From assembly GCA_024697225.1 (NCBI GenBank), contig JAILGA010000136.1, forward strand, positions 16,259 to 80,258: a stretch of DNA of 64,000 nt, given 5' to 3'. Below, piece by piece: positions 47,316 to 58,368 of the stretch (position 1 is its first letter; the number at the start of each line of letters is the position of its first letter). The notes beneath the pieces are model-generated. The model saw nothing but the letters and a program-made list of their open reading frames with translations, had not been told where the DNA came from and did not search any database. The position numbers and the translations under genes were made by a program. This DNA comes from Lachnospiraceae bacterium. Lineage in GTDB: Bacteria; Bacillota; Clostridia; Lachnospirales; Lachnospiraceae.

Positions 47316-48260
47316 CTATATCCTTGGATCCAACAGGCGGTACAATATGTCCGCCGTCATGTTGACAAGCAGTATAAATGCAGCAAGCCCCATCACTATG
47401 GCTTCAACCACCGGATAATCCCTGCCGAGTATCGCGTTAAGAAGAAAACGCCCGTATCCGGGTATCCCGAATACCTGTTCTATGACAACGCTGCCGGCCA
47501 CCATGTCCGTGAGATTCATTGACAGAAACGTCAGCGCGGGAATGAACGCATTTTTCAGCACGTGTCTGTACAGAACCGCCATGGTTGAATTCCCTCTGCT
47601 GTAAGCAGTCCTTACATAATCCTCTCTGGCCTCCTTCAGGATCTGTGCCCTGAGAAGTTTTACAGTCATTGCGATCCTCGGAAGCGCTATGGCAAGCGCA
47701 GGAAAGAACATATATGCCAGAAAACCCGCGGGATCGGTCTTATACGAAACATAGCCGCCCGGTACAAATACCTTCAGAATTATGCCGAAGAACCAGGTCA
47801 GCATGATACCCATGAAAAAAGGCGGCACTGCCATAATGCCCTGACCGATAAAGAGAAGCACGCGATCGGACCTCTTCCCCTCATTTCTCGCATGCAAAAT
47901 GGAGAGAGGTACAGATATTACGACCAGTATCACAAACGCCATGAAGACGAGAGCCATGGTCACCGGAAGCTTATCACCCAAAAGCTCGGCCACCGGCATA
48001 TCATAAGAATAGGACACTCCGGGATCGCCCGTGATAAATCCGGATACCCACTTAAGATATCTCAGGGGAAGAGGACCGGTGAGCCCGAGTTTTTCCCTCA
48101 TCATCTCAAGCGCTTCGGGCGTGGCCTGCGTCCCCAGCTTCTTAACTGCAGGATCCCCGGGTATCAACGAAAAGGCAAAAAAAACCAGAACAGAGACCGC
48201 GGCAAGTGTTGCTGCCGCGGCCAATAACTTTTTGATCACATATTTCGCAGGGCTTTTCAA
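47316..48260 (-). CDS. peptide/nickel-type ABC permease (OppB/DppB-like)
   Basis: FFAFSLIPGDPA...GLTGPLPLRYLKW...EQVFGIPGYGRFLLNAI..RDYPVV. Confidence 0.92.
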   Translation of the reverse strand: MKSPAKYVIKKLLAAAATLAAVSVLVFFAFSLIPGDPAVKKLGTQATPEALEMMREKLGLTGPLPLRYLKWVSGFITGDPGVSYSYDMPVAELLGDKLPVTMALVFMAFVILVVISVPLSILHARNEGKRSDRVLLFIGQGIMAVPPFFMGIMLTWFFGIILKVFVPGGYVSYKTDPAGFLAYMFFPALAIALPRIAMTVKLLRAQILKEAREDYVRTAYSRGNSTMAVLYRHVLKNAFIPALTFLSMNLTDMVAGSVVIEQVFGIPGYGRFLLNAILGRDYPVVEAIVMGLAAFILLVNMTADILYRLLDPRI

Positions 48261-48276
48261 TCCTTCACCTTGACCG

Positions 48277-49788
48277 TCACTGTGCGGCAGGCTTTAACAG
48301 AGCGACATCCTGAACATAGAGCGGATAAAACACATAGCCGGTGAACTTCTTATTCAGTGCCACAAAACATGGCAAATCCTGAATGTACACATTTGCCGCA
48401 TCCTCAGCAAGTATTCTCTCGCACTCCTTGAAGCATTCGGTCCTCACGCTGTCATCAACGCTCGACATCGCCTTATCGTAAGCCTTGTCGTAGTCGGGAT
48501 TGTTATAGTTAATAAAATTATTGCCAGCCTTAGAGTGGAATCTCGATAGAAGAGCCGTCGCGGAGAGCGTTGATGCGTCAACTCCGACCACGGTCGCCTC
48601 ATAATTTCTCGCACTGTAGACATCAGAAAGCCAGGTGTTCCACTCGACTGAATTGATCTTAACCTCTACTCCGCCCTTTGCGAACTGCTCGGCAAGCACC
48701 TGTGCTGTATCCACGTGCTGCTGATAATTGGACGGAACAGTGATCGTGAAAGACAGCGGAGATGAACTGTCATATCCAGCCTCAGCAAGCAGACTCTTAG
48801 CCGCTTCCACATCTGTCTCATACAGATCGTTTAGTTCCGGCATGAAATACTTTGAGAATGAAGGATACATGCTGCTTCCTATAGCAGAGCCCTCGCCGTC
48901 CGAAACAAAGTTCATGACACCCTGTCTGTCCATCAGCATGCACAGAGCCCTTCTTACACGGACATCGGAAAAAGGTCCGTAAGCGTTGTTCAGATACAGA
49001 GCCTGAACCAGATTCATAGCACCTGTATATATCTCAAATTTGTCGGACAACTGATCCTTCTGCGCGCTGGTGACTCTCGCATACATATCGATGGAACCGC
49101 CCTCAAGATCCATTACGACCGCATCGGCGTTGGCCTCCACCTTAAAGGTTACATCCTTTATGCCCGCAGGCGTGCCCCAGTAATCATCAAAGCGTGTGAC
49201 GATCAGATTCTCCTGTGGTGATCTTGAAACAAACTTATAGGGGCCGGTGCCTATCGGCTTTACGGCCGGTTCCTTGTTGCTTTCCGGAATGATCGCGCAG
49301 GTCAGATTGCAGAGAAAGTCTGCATCACCCTGCTCAAGGATCACGCTCACATGAGTGTCATCCGGTGTCTCGATCTCTTTTACAGCAGAAAGAGACGCAT
49401 TGATCCCTGCCTCTGCGCACCTTAATATCGAATATTTAACATCCGAGGCTTTTACTGACGAACCGTCATGAAAGAGAATGCCTTTTCTGATAGTGAAATC
49501 ATACCTGGCCGCGTCCTCTGAGATCGTCACGTCCTCTGCGACAGCCGGCACGAGATCACCTGCCTGATCGGGCTTTACAAGCCCCTCAAACACATTGAAC
49601 AACACCTCTTTGGTCCCTGCCGCCGTCATATAATGGGGGTCAAGGCTGTCGATATCCTGAGGTATCGCGATAGTGATCCCGGAAGAATCCTTTGCTGTCT
49701 TGCCGCCTGCGCACCCGCACAGTGCAGCAGCCAGAACCGACGCAACGATCAGAGAAAGAACACGCCTTGCAGCTGTTCTTCCGATCAT
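48277..49788 (-). CDS. ABC substrate-binding lipoprotein (family 5)
   Basis: Lipobox LAAALCGC; IPQDIDSLDPHYMTAAGTKEVLFNVFEGL. Confidence 0.92.
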   Translation of the reverse strand: MIGRTAARRVLSLIVASVLAAALCGCAGGKTAKDSSGITIAIPQDIDSLDPHYMTAAGTKEVLFNVFEGLVKPDQAGDLVPAVAEDVTISEDAARYDFTIRKGILFHDGSSVKASDVKYSILRCAEAGINASLSAVKEIETPDDTHVSVILEQGDADFLCNLTCAIIPESNKEPAVKPIGTGPYKFVSRSPQENLIVTRFDDYWGTPAGIKDVTFKVEANADAVVMDLEGGSIDMYARVTSAQKDQLSDKFEIYTGAMNLVQALYLNNAYGPFSDVRVRRALCMLMDRQGVMNFVSDGEGSAIGSSMYPSFSKYFMPELNDLYETDVEAAKSLLAEAGYDSSSPLSFTITVPSNYQQHVDTAQVLAEQFAKGGVEVKINSVEWNTWLSDVYSARNYEATVVGVDASTLSATALLSRFHSKAGNNFINYNNPDYDKAYDKAMSSVDDSVRTECFKECERILAEDAANVYIQDLPCFVALNKKFTGYVFYPLYVQDVALLKPAAQ

Positions 49789-49791
49789 TGC

Positions 49792-50250
49792 TTATTCCTC
49801 CTGATTCAAAACCTTTTTCAGTTCTTCCATAAATGTTTCAACGTCCTTGAACTCGCGGTACACGGACGCAAAACGCACATAAGCCACCTGGTCGAGTTCC
49901 TTCACCTTGTTGATGACGAGCTCGCCGATGATACTGCTCGGGATCTCCTTCTGCTCCATATTGAAGATCTCGTTCTCTATCTCATCTATACATTTGGTGA
50001 TCTGAGCCGCGCTGACCGGCCTCTTATGACAGGCGAGAAGAATGCTGTTCTCGATCTTGGAGCGGTTATACTGCTCGCGCCCCGAATCCTTTTTGATCAC
50101 GATGAGAGGAATCGTCTCCACCTTTTCATAGGTGGTAAAACGCTTCTTGCAATTATCACATACGCGCCTTCTGCGGATAGATGTATTCTCGTCAGCCGGT
50201 CTCGAATCTATAACGCGCGTATCATCTTTTCCGCAGAAAGGACACTTCAT
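49792..50250 (-). CDS. nrdR: transcriptional repressor NrdR
   Basis: MKCPFCGKDDTRVIDSRPADENTSIRRRRVCDNCKKRFTTYEKVE. Confidence 0.97.
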   Translation of the reverse strand: MKCPFCGKDDTRVIDSRPADENTSIRRRRVCDNCKKRFTTYEKVETIPLIVIKKDSGREQYNRSKIENSILLACHKRPVSAAQITKCIDEIENEIFNMEQKEIPSSIIGELVINKVKELDQVAYVRFASVYREFKDVETFMEELKKVLNQEE

Positions 50251-50271
50251 ATTTCACCTCTTATTGTTGTA

Positions 50272-51459
50272 TTACCTCTTCAGGAAATCCGGGATCTTAA
50301 GGCTCTGTTCCGGAATAGTGGAAGCCGTGGGAGCCTTGGGAGCCGTAAATGCAGTCCTGAGCGGTGTCGAAGACTGAACCTGGGGCTGAGAGATCTCCTG
50401 TGCAGGTTCGCTCTCTGCAGCCTGCTGGGGCTCAGGATTGACAGCCACGGTTATGGGTGCCGAACGCGTGGGTTCAACAGCCTTAAAGGTGCGGCCGCCC
50501 TTATTCTTCTTTTCATCGATACCCGTAGCTATGACCGTGATGTTGCACGTGTCATTTCTGGACTCGTCATAGGAAGCACCGAATATGATGTTTACATCGT
50601 CTCCCGTGAGTTCCTTGACATAGCTTGCGGCATCGCTTGCATCCATAAGTGTCACATCGCCCGAGATATTGACGATCACGTTCGTCGCGCCGTCGATCTT
50701 TGTCTCGAGCAGCGGACTCTCGACCGCCATGCGCACGGCATCGCTCGCCTTGTTGTCGCCCTTGCCGTAACCCAGACCGATATGGGCAATACCCTTATCC
50801 TTCATGGTAGTCTGAACATCCGCGAAGTCAAGATTGATGATCGCAGTGTCATTGATCAGATCAGTTATGCCCTGAACAGCCTGCTGAAGCACCTCATCGG
50901 CCTTCTTGAGAGCATCCTGAATCGAACTTCTTCTGTCAACTATCTGAAGAAGCTTGTCATTCGGAATGACAATGAGTGTATCGACAGCATTTCTGATGTT
51001 CTCGATACCCATCTCTGCATTGGTCTTGCGGGTTCTTCCTTCAAAGGTGAAAGGCTTAGTCACGACACCGACCGTCAGAACACCCATATCCTTGGCGATC
51101 TTGGATACAACAGGTGCCGCTCCGGTTCCCGTACCGCCGCCCATACCGCAGGTGACGAATACCATGTCAGCGCCCTTTATCGCTGCGGAAATCTCTTCCG
51201 CGCTCTCCTCCGCCGCCTTCTGGCCTACGGAAGGCTCTGCGCCCGCACCAAGTCCTTTCGTGAGTTTCTCACCGATCTGCAATAGTTTGGGGGCTTTGCA
51301 TAACTGCAGAGCCTGCTTATCGGTGTTGATGCCGATGAATTCGACACCTGAGATCTGTTCGTCAACCATGCGGTTGACTGCGTTGTTACCTGCGCCGCCT
51401 ACACCGATCACGATGATACGGCAGCCGCTTTCTGTCTCGTTAGATTTAATCTCCAGCAA
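50272..51459 (-). CDS. ftsZ: cell division protein FtsZ
   Basis: [33 protein letters not shown]. Confidence 0.98.
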   Translation of the reverse strand: MLEIKSNETESGCRIIVIGVGGAGNNAVNRMVDEQISGVEFIGINTDKQALQLCKAPKLLQIGEKLTKGLGAGAEPSVGQKAAEESAEEISAAIKGADMVFVTCGMGGGTGTGAAPVVSKIAKDMGVLTVGVVTKPFTFEGRTRKTNAEMGIENIRNAVDTLIVIPNDKLLQIVDRRSSIQDALKKADEVLQQAVQGITDLINDTAIINLDFADVQTTMKDKGIAHIGLGYGKGDNKASDAVRMAVESPLLETKIDGATNVIVNISGDVTLMDASDAASYVKELTGDDVNIIFGASYDESRNDTCNITVIATGIDEKKNKGGRTFKAVEPTRSAPITVAVNPEPQQAAESEPAQEISQPQVQSSTPLRTAFTAPKAPTASTIPEQSLKIPDFLKR

Positions 51460-51540
51460 GGTGTGCCTCCTTACTTCTCCCCAAAAAAGTTACCTAGTCA
51501 TTTTAGAATGTTTTTTCGCAAAAGGCAACCCCTTTTTTAG

Positions 51541-52296
51541 TTATTCCGTGCTAATGTCCGATGAACGCTCTTCAAAAGTGATATTATTGGTTGCCGAAGT
51601 ATAGTCGTCGAGCTTCAGGACACCCTTCTTTCCGACAAGATCCGGAAGAATGTAAGTGAGCTGGATGATCTTCTCGTCTATGCCCGACCCGTCCCCTATA
51701 CTGACCTCGACATCACCAAAATACAGATAAATGTGATAGTTCCTGTCAAAGAATATCCTGTCCGCCTTCAGTGAGTATTTATTTAGCAGCTGCGTGATAT
51801 CAAGTATCTCCGCAAAAACATCCTCCCTCTCGACAGGAAGCTTTTCATACAGCACCACATGGTCAAAATCCAGTCCCATCACCATCGGAACATCCTGATA
51901 TGCCTGCGTTGAGCTCTCCATGACAATGCCGTTCCTGTCGAAATACATATACCTTCCGAGATACTTTATATATCCCGCGATCATTTTTTCATAGACATGT
52001 ATCCTCACCGTATCTTTGGACACAATATCCACATCTATCCTTTCCACAAAAGGGATATCCGTGATGGATCTGTTTCTGTACTGAAGCGCCAGATAGATGG
52101 AATTATTGCTGAAGCGCGACGAGGCGACCATATCAATGATCTCCTCATTGGTATAATGTTCATTGCCATCTACATAGATATGAGTAATGGTATAGTTTTC
52201 AAGAATATAGTACAGAGCATATCCCGCGGCACCGACCAGCAGGACCACTGTTGCAATGATGATGATCAGACTCCTGTGGAGCCGGATAAACCTCAT
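51541..52296 (-). CDS. ftsQ: FtsQ/DivIB-type cell division protein
   Basis: Single TM and POTRA-like YVDGNEHYTNEEI; dcw position. Confidence 0.88.
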   Translation of the reverse strand: MRFIRLHRSLIIIIATVVLLVGAAGYALYYILENYTITHIYVDGNEHYTNEEIIDMVASSRFSNNSIYLALQYRNRSITDIPFVERIDVDIVSKDTVRIHVYEKMIAGYIKYLGRYMYFDRNGIVMESSTQAYQDVPMVMGLDFDHVVLYEKLPVEREDVFAEILDITQLLNKYSLKADRIFFDRNYHIYLYFGDVEVSIGDGSGIDEKIIQLTYILPDLVGKKGVLKLDDYTSATNNITFEERSSDISTE

Positions 52297-52297
52297 G

Positions 52298-53524
52298 CTA
52301 CTCCACCCTGATATTTCTGGCGACGGACATACAGATACCTATCTCAATAAGCTGGAAAAAGACCGCGCTTCCGCCGTAGCTGATAAAAGGAAGCGTGATA
52401 CCGGTATTCGGCATCGTATTGGTCACGACCGCGAGATTAAGTATGACCTGTATTGAAATATGTCCGATAACACCGACCACAAGAAGTGCGCCGAAACGGT
52501 CCGCTGCATTTGTGGCGATTATCATCAGTCTGAGCAGCAGGATGACAAACATCAATATGACTGCTATTGCACCGAACAGTCCAAGCTCCTCGCAGATGAT
52601 GGAAAAGATCATGTCATTCTGTGCCTCGGGAATGAACCTCTTCTGCATACTCTGTCCGAGTCCCTTGCCGAATATGCCGCCGGATCCGATCGCATAGAGG
52701 GCCTGCAGGGTCTGGAAACCTCTGTCTGACGCATATGCCTCGGGGTCGAGCCATATGAGTATTCTCCTGAAGCGGTAGTTCATCGGATTATCCCTGGTCT
52801 GTACGGCAACAAAGACGGCGAGAGCCGCTATCGCAGCCATTACCGCACCTATGAGCAGGAATCTCTTGTAGTCGGGAATGGCGATAAACAGCATCAGAAG
52901 AGCTATACCAAGTATTATTATCGCACTGGAGAGATTGTCCGTAATGGCATAGACGACAAAACTCACGGGCAGCGGTGTAAGAAGTATGAACCAGAAGCCC
53001 TTTTTATCCGCTGCCAGTTTTCCGAGCTTATTTATCAGGGCTGCCAGAAAAACTATCATTCCAAGCTTTGCTATCTCAGCGGGCTGAACCGACACGCCGG
53101 CTACCTTGAACCATCTTCTGGCACCGTTTGCGGAATATCCGAGAGGCGTAAGAACTAAGAACACGGACAAAAATGAAACCGCATAGGCCAGATACATGAT
53201 CGTCCTGTTCTGATAAAATCTGTAGGGGATGTACGACACTCCGAGCATCACCGCGACACCTGCGATGACCGCAAAAAGCTGATGCCTCAGATAATAGGTC
53301 GTATCTCCGTCAAAGTCTATGCCGGCCTGGTAGGAGCTGGTGGAAAACAGCATTACCAGTCCGAATGCCAGCATGAATATCATTATGAACACCAGGCTGT
53401 AATCATAATAGAACTCCTTATGAAACCTGGCACGCAGCGCCTCTTTTGCCGCTTCTTTTTTCTGTGCGGTCTTTGCCGCTTCTTCGCTGTTGAGCGCAGC
53501 TGCGTTTCGCGATACGTGAGCCAT
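52298..53524 (-). CDS. ftsW: FtsW/RodA/SpoVE family glycosyltransferase
   Basis: 10-TM SEDS; NTGITLPFISYGGSAVFFQLIEIGICMSVARNI. Confidence 0.95.
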   Translation of the reverse strand: MAHVSRNAAALNSEEAAKTAQKKEAAKEALRARFHKEFYYDYSLVFIMIFMLAFGLVMLFSTSSYQAGIDFDGDTTYYLRHQLFAVIAGVAVMLGVSYIPYRFYQNRTIMYLAYAVSFLSVFLVLTPLGYSANGARRWFKVAGVSVQPAEIAKLGMIVFLAALINKLGKLAADKKGFWFILLTPLPVSFVVYAITDNLSSAIIILGIALLMLFIAIPDYKRFLLIGAVMAAIAALAVFVAVQTRDNPMNYRFRRILIWLDPEAYASDRGFQTLQALYAIGSGGIFGKGLGQSMQKRFIPEAQNDMIFSIICEELGLFGAIAVILMFVILLLRLMIIATNAADRFGALLVVGVIGHISIQVILNLAVVTNTMPNTGITLPFISYGGSAVFFQLIEIGICMSVARNIRVE

Positions 53525-53535
53525 TATTACCTCCG

Positions 53536-54921
53536 TTACAGCGCTCCCGCAAATTCCTTAAACCACTTTCCCCTGGCCTCATAGTTGGGGAACATGTCCC
53601 AGCTGGCGCAGGCGGGAGAAAGCAGCACCGCATCCCCGGGTTCGGCATTCTTTTTTATGAGTTCCAGCGCTTCCTCTTTTGAATCAACGAGCACAACGGC
53701 ATCGAATCCGTGCGTTTTTGCGCACTCAGCTATCTTTTCCTTAGTTGTTCCCATCAGCACCAACAGCTTGACCTTGTCTCCGAAGGCTTCTATCCACTCG
53801 TCAAAGGTGTTGCCCTTGTCATAGCCCCCACCGAGAAGTATTGTCGGCCTGCTCATGGCCTCAATCCCCTGTATCGCCGCGTCGGGATTGGTAGCCTTGG
53901 AATCATTGTAATAATCCACCCCGTTTTTGGTCGTAACATATTCAATCCTGTGCTCGACCGCCCGGAATGCTCTTACAACATCAAGTATCACTCCCAGGGA
54001 AACTCCAAGAGAAATGGCTATGCCGATGGCGGCCATCACGTTTTCGGCGTTGCACCGCCCTACGAGATGCATTTCTCTCGTGCCCATAAGAGCCGCTTTA
54101 TCACCGCCTCTCGCCATCATGATCGTCTCGCCATCAAGGAAAATACCCTCCTGCAGTGCCTCGTGCGAAGAAAACCACAGCACCTTTGCAGGGCAATGCT
54201 TCTCGCCGAATTCGCGTGTATACTCATTATCGTAATTGAGAACGCACACGTCGTCCCCGGTCTGTCTGTTGGTGACATTGGACTTGCAGCGCATATACTC
54301 TTCCATGGTATGATGCCTGTTTAAGTGATCCGGAGTGAGATTGAGTATCGCCGATACCTGCGCGTGAAACTCCTCCACTGCCTCCAGCTGGAAGCTTGAG
54401 ATCTCGGCGACGGTCACCGTGTCATCATTTGTGCCCGGTGCTGCCGCGGCATACGAGAAGCCGATATTGCCGACCACTCTTGTTCTTTCCTCTCCGAAAG
54501 CAGCCTTTACTATTTCGCCCACAAGAGTCGTGGTCGTGGTCTTGCCGTTTGTTCCCGTGATCGCCGCGAGCCTACCGCGCGAAAATCTGTATGCCAGTTC
54601 TATCTCGCTCCACACAGGTATCCCCGCGTTTCTGATCCTGTCAAATGCCGGGGTATCAAGCGGCACTCCGGGTGACGGGACAACTGCCGCAAAAGAGTAT
54701 GCCGAAAGATCAAGCTCCGCCAGCTTTCCGATAACTATTCCGGTCTTATCCCTGTCGCTTTCTTCAAGCTTAACCCTTATATCATCGGCGGTGAGCTTAT
54801 CATTTTCATCAAGGAGCACGGGTTTGGCACCCGCATTGTTAAGAAGATGCACGGCCCCGACACCCGAGAGTCCCGATCCTACAACAAGTATCTGTCTGTC
54901 CTTAATATCCGTAGCCATCAT
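53536..54921 (-). CDS. murD: UDP-MurNAc-L-Ala--D-Glu ligase MurD
   Basis: ITGTNGKTTTTTLVGEIV, YYNDSKATNPDAAIQGIEAM, LLSPACASWDMFPNYEARG. Confidence 0.97.
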   Translation of the reverse strand: MMATDIKDRQILVVGSGLSGVGAVHLLNNAGAKPVLLDENDKLTADDIRVKLEESDRDKTGIVIGKLAELDLSAYSFAAVVPSPGVPLDTPAFDRIRNAGIPVWSEIELAYRFSRGRLAAITGTNGKTTTTTLVGEIVKAAFGEERTRVVGNIGFSYAAAAPGTNDDTVTVAEISSFQLEAVEEFHAQVSAILNLTPDHLNRHHTMEEYMRCKSNVTNRQTGDDVCVLNYDNEYTREFGEKHCPAKVLWFSSHEALQEGIFLDGETIMMARGGDKAALMGTREMHLVGRCNAENVMAAIGIAISLGVSLGVILDVVRAFRAVEHRIEYVTTKNGVDYYNDSKATNPDAAIQGIEAMSRPTILLGGGYDKGNTFDEWIEAFGDKVKLLVLMGTTKEKIAECAKTHGFDAVVLVDSKEEALELIKKNAEPGDAVLLSPACASWDMFPNYEARGKWFKEFAGAL

Positions 54922-54952
54922 AAGTCCTTTCTCGTGCAGTCATCAGTGCTCG

Positions 54953-55975
54953 TTACAGTCCGATTCCCGCAAGCGCCGCGAGGCACATTATCAGCGTTAC
55001 AGCGGTAAAAACACCCGTGACCTTAGCTTCAGACCAGCCGCCCTTCTCATAGTGATGATGCAGCGGTGCCATGCGGAATATCCTTTTCCCTTTTGTTGCC
55101 TTGAAATATGATACCTGAAGGATGACCGACACAACTTCCGCTGCGTAGATCAAGCCTACAACCGGTATGAAAAGCGGCATGCCAAGTGCATACGACATAC
55201 CTATCACAAACCCTCCGATAGCAAGAGATCCGGTGTCTCCCATAAACACCTTTGCAGGATGATAATTGTAGAAAAGATATCCGAGAAGCGCTCCGGCCAT
55301 AGCAGCTGCCGCGGGTGCCGCGGGCTTTGCGGTCATCATCGCGGATATGACAAAGAACAGAGCCACAGGGATCGTCACAGATGCGCACAGAGCATCAACA
55401 CCGTCCGTAAGATTCGTGCCGTTCGTTGTCGCAAGCGTTATGAATATCAGAGCGGGCACCGCGAGTACTCCAAGGTTCAGCACACGTCCGCCGCTGAAAG
55501 GAATGATCATTTCCGAAAGCGAGATATCGGTTGCAAAAGATATGTAGAAAAAGAAGACCGCGGTCACCACAAACTCAAGAGCAAATTTCTGCCACACCTT
55601 CAACCCCAGATTGTGGTGTCTTATGACCTTTAAGTAATCATCCGCAAAGCCCACCACTCCGAAGCCTATGGTCGGTATAAGCACCGCCACAAGTGCTGTC
55701 GCTTCGGCCGTATCCGAGGATGCTGCGCTCACGACTGCGTACACAAGAGCGACAGCAGCTGCCGGTATGATAAAGATGATACCGCCCATTGTGGGCGTAC
55801 CGGTCTTTTTCTTATGTGATTCCAGCCCCTCTTCTCTCTCTGTCTGGTTAAATTTCAATCTGTGCAGGAACGGTATCATGGGACGTCCCAGTAAAAGTGC
55901 AAAGAGCCATGCCGCGAGAAATGGGCACAGCACCCGCACGGGATACTCCTGCATCATGAACATAATATCTGTCAC
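54953..55975 (-). CDS. mraY: phospho-MurNAc-pentapeptide transferase MraY
   Basis: HKKKTGTPTMGGIIF, FADDYLKV, NGTNLTDGVDAL, APLHHHYEKGGWSE. Confidence 0.98.
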   Translation of the reverse strand: MTDIMFMMQEYPVRVLCPFLAAWLFALLLGRPMIPFLHRLKFNQTEREEGLESHKKKTGTPTMGGIIFIIPAAAVALVYAVVSAASSDTAEATALVAVLIPTIGFGVVGFADDYLKVIRHHNLGLKVWQKFALEFVVTAVFFFYISFATDISLSEMIIPFSGGRVLNLGVLAVPALIFITLATTNGTNLTDGVDALCASVTIPVALFFVISAMMTAKPAAPAAAAMAGALLGYLFYNYHPAKVFMGDTGSLAIGGFVIGMSYALGMPLFIPVVGLIYAAEVVSVILQVSYFKATKGKRIFRMAPLHHHYEKGGWSEAKVTGVFTAVTLIMCLAALAGIGL

Positions 55976-58368
55976 GGCCAGTCTTCCTCCAATTGCGATT
56001 CGTCTATAACGCTGTTTCCGTTTGCGTCAACACCGGCAACCTGCCCCTGGTCCTCGCCAAGGGAATCAGCTCCGTACTCGAAGCCGGTGTCGGGATCGAT
56101 GCGGTTTCCGTTATTGGGATCAATATAGTATCCCTCACTGTCTCTGTCAAAAGTCTTCCACACGGGTTCCGTGGCCTCTGCAAACTCCTGAGGCGTCACT
56201 TCCTTTACTTCGCCTTCGCCGGCAGCGGTTTCGGCGTCTGTCCCATCACCATCCTGTCCCTCTTCGACCGTCGTCTCCGTATCCTCGGCTATTATTCCCT
56301 CCTGAGTCGTGACCGAGTTGGCCCTAAGCTCTGCAAGTTCCTCCTGTTCCTTCTCGGAGAGTTCCTCCGTCATGGGGACATTCAGGTAAGGAAGAACCTC
56401 CGTGAGTACCTTTCTCACGATCCTTGTGGCGTACTTCGCATCCGCCTGCTGGCCCATCACGCCCGCGTTAGGCCTGTCAACAACGACATATATAGCATAT
56501 TTCGGATCATCCGCAGGCGCATACCCCATAAAGGATACGACATATTCACCGTTCCTTCTGGGCAGAGTCTCCGCCGTACCTGTCTTTCCGCCTATCCTGT
56601 AGCCGGCGGGTCTCGCGGTTTTTCCGGTGCCCTCTTCCTCGGACACGACCTTGTTGCACATGTCGATGATCTTGTCGGAAGTCGACCTTGAAACTGTCTG
56701 TCTCAGAAGTCTGGGTTCGATGTGTTTTATCGTCGCTCCGGACGAATTGACGATCTTGCTGACCAGGTGCGGTTCGTACATATTTCCGCCGTTTACGAGT
56801 GAACTGAACGCGGCTATCATCTCTATCATATCCACATTAAAGCCCTGTCCGAAGGTATTTGTCGCAAGCTCGGAAGGTCCCATCTGCGCTGCGGTATATG
56901 TGAGGCCGACAGTCCTGGCTTCGCCCGCAAGATCGATATTGGTCTTAAGGCCAAAGCCGAAGGCCTTCTGATATTTTGTGAAAACATTCGATCCTATCGA
57001 CTGTCCGATATGCATCATGGCAACGTTGCAGGATATCACGATACCGCGCGTAACGGACACCGGACCATCGCCGTATACATTGTGGCATTTTATATCGTGA
57101 TCGCCGACATGCAGGAAACCGTTGCACTGATAGACCTCGTTGCCGGTTATGGAGCCGGATTCAAGGCCTGTCGCGACCGTGAAAGGCTTGGCGACAGAGC
57201 CCGGTTCATAGGTATCCGCGATGCAAAAATTCTTCCACAATGCATTGTAATTCTGATACAGAAGTTCGTTATCCGCTTCGAGTTCTGCAAGGGATTCCTC
57301 GGTGATCGCCTCCCAGGTTTTTCTGCCGTATTCATTCTTCAGGAGATTGCCCTTCTCGTCAACCCTTGCCATCCCTATAAGAGCATCCGTATTTCTGGGA
57401 TCATTGAGATCGTAGTTCGGATAGCTGGCCATTCCCAGTACATTGCCCGTATCCACCTCCATGAGGATGCAGCCGGTATTTTGTGCTCCGTTTCCTATGC
57501 GGGCTGCGTTTTTGTACTCTTCATTGAATTCCTTGAGGTATTTCTCGATGATCGACTGGATGTTTCCGTCTATGGTTGAAACTATCGAATTGCCGTCCTG
57601 AGCCGGAATGGTGGTTCTCTCAAGATTCGAGTTATCGTCGAGGTAGCCGTACTCTCTACCGGGATTTCCGGTCAGCACGCTGTTATAGTATTCCTCGAGC
57701 CCATACTGTCCTCTTGAATCGGAAGTGGTAAACCCTATCACGTCACAGGCCATGCTGTGATTGGGATATTTTCTTATGTATTCGTCCTCAAACCACACAC
57801 CGTTAATAAGCTCGTTGTAATCATCGGACTTGGGATCCGTAAGCGATTCAAAAACGCTTATCTGATCGTACGGTACTTTCTTTGCTACCTTGGTGTACTG
57901 GGAGGTTGGATTATCTGCCACATATCTTCGAAGTTCCGTGGCGTCTGCCTTGAAATATCTGGCAAGAGAATTAAGTGTGGCGTCTGTGCAGCCGGGCTTT
58001 TTCTGTTCTGCCTGGAGAAGAAGCTTGGTGTCCAGGATCACGTTGTAAACCTTTTCGCTTGTTGCGAGCACCGTGCCGTTCCGGTCAAGTATCTCGCCCC
58101 TCCTCGCGGGGAGAGTCACCGAGTCGTATTCCTGCTGTGAGAGCACCTGCCTCTTATACTCGTCCCCGTTTTCCCTTGCTATGACTATAAGTCTGGCACC
58201 CAGCCCGATAAAACAGAGCATGATACAGAGAAACATAACAACCAGTTTGCGCTGCATGTGGTGCGTAAACTGGCTGGGTTTTCTCTTCTGCGGAGCCGCA
58301 GGCATCCGTTCCCTGCCCCTTCGTCCCCGCTCATTCGCGGCGTTTTTATCATTATCGCCGGATCTCAC
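55972..58368 (-). CDS. class B penicillin-binding protein (FtsI/SpoVD-like)
   Basis: YEPGSVAKPFTVATGLE (SxxK), SCN, GGKTGTAETLP; acidic C-terminal tail. Confidence 0.95.
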   Translation of the reverse strand: MRSGDNDKNAANERGRRGRERMPAAPQKRKPSQFTHHMQRKLVVMFLCIMLCFIGLGARLIVIARENGDEYKRQVLSQQEYDSVTLPARRGEILDRNGTVLATSEKVYNVILDTKLLLQAEQKKPGCTDATLNSLARYFKADATELRRYVADNPTSQYTKVAKKVPYDQISVFESLTDPKSDDYNELINGVWFEDEYIRKYPNHSMACDVIGFTTSDSRGQYGLEEYYNSVLTGNPGREYGYLDDNSNLERTTIPAQDGNSIVSTIDGNIQSIIEKYLKEFNEEYKNAARIGNGAQNTGCILMEVDTGNVLGMASYPNYDLNDPRNTDALIGMARVDEKGNLLKNEYGRKTWEAITEESLAELEADNELLYQNYNALWKNFCIADTYEPGSVAKPFTVATGLESGSITGNEVYQCNGFLHVGDHDIKCHNVYGDGPVSVTRGIVISCNVAMMHIGQSIGSNVFTKYQKAFGFGLKTNIDLAGEARTVGLTYTAAQMGPSELATNTFGQGFNVDMIEMIAAFSSLVNGGNMYEPHLVSKIVNSSGATIKHIEPRLLRQTVSRSTSDKIIDMCNKVVSEEEGTGKTARPAGYRIGGKTGTAETLPRRNGEYVVSFMGYAPADDPKYAIYVVVDRPNAGVMGQQADAKYATRIVRKVLTEVLPYLNVPMTEELSEKEQEELAELRANSVTTQEGIIAEDTETTVEEGQDGDGTDAETAAGEGEVKEVTPQEFAEATEPVWKTFDRDSEGYYIDPNNGNRIDPDTGFEYGADSLGEDQGQVAGVDANGNSVIDESQLEEDWP

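Noticed and set aside
49633-51285. 550-aa + strand ORF
   Set aside because: Antisense to nrdR and ftsZ; no recognisable domain.
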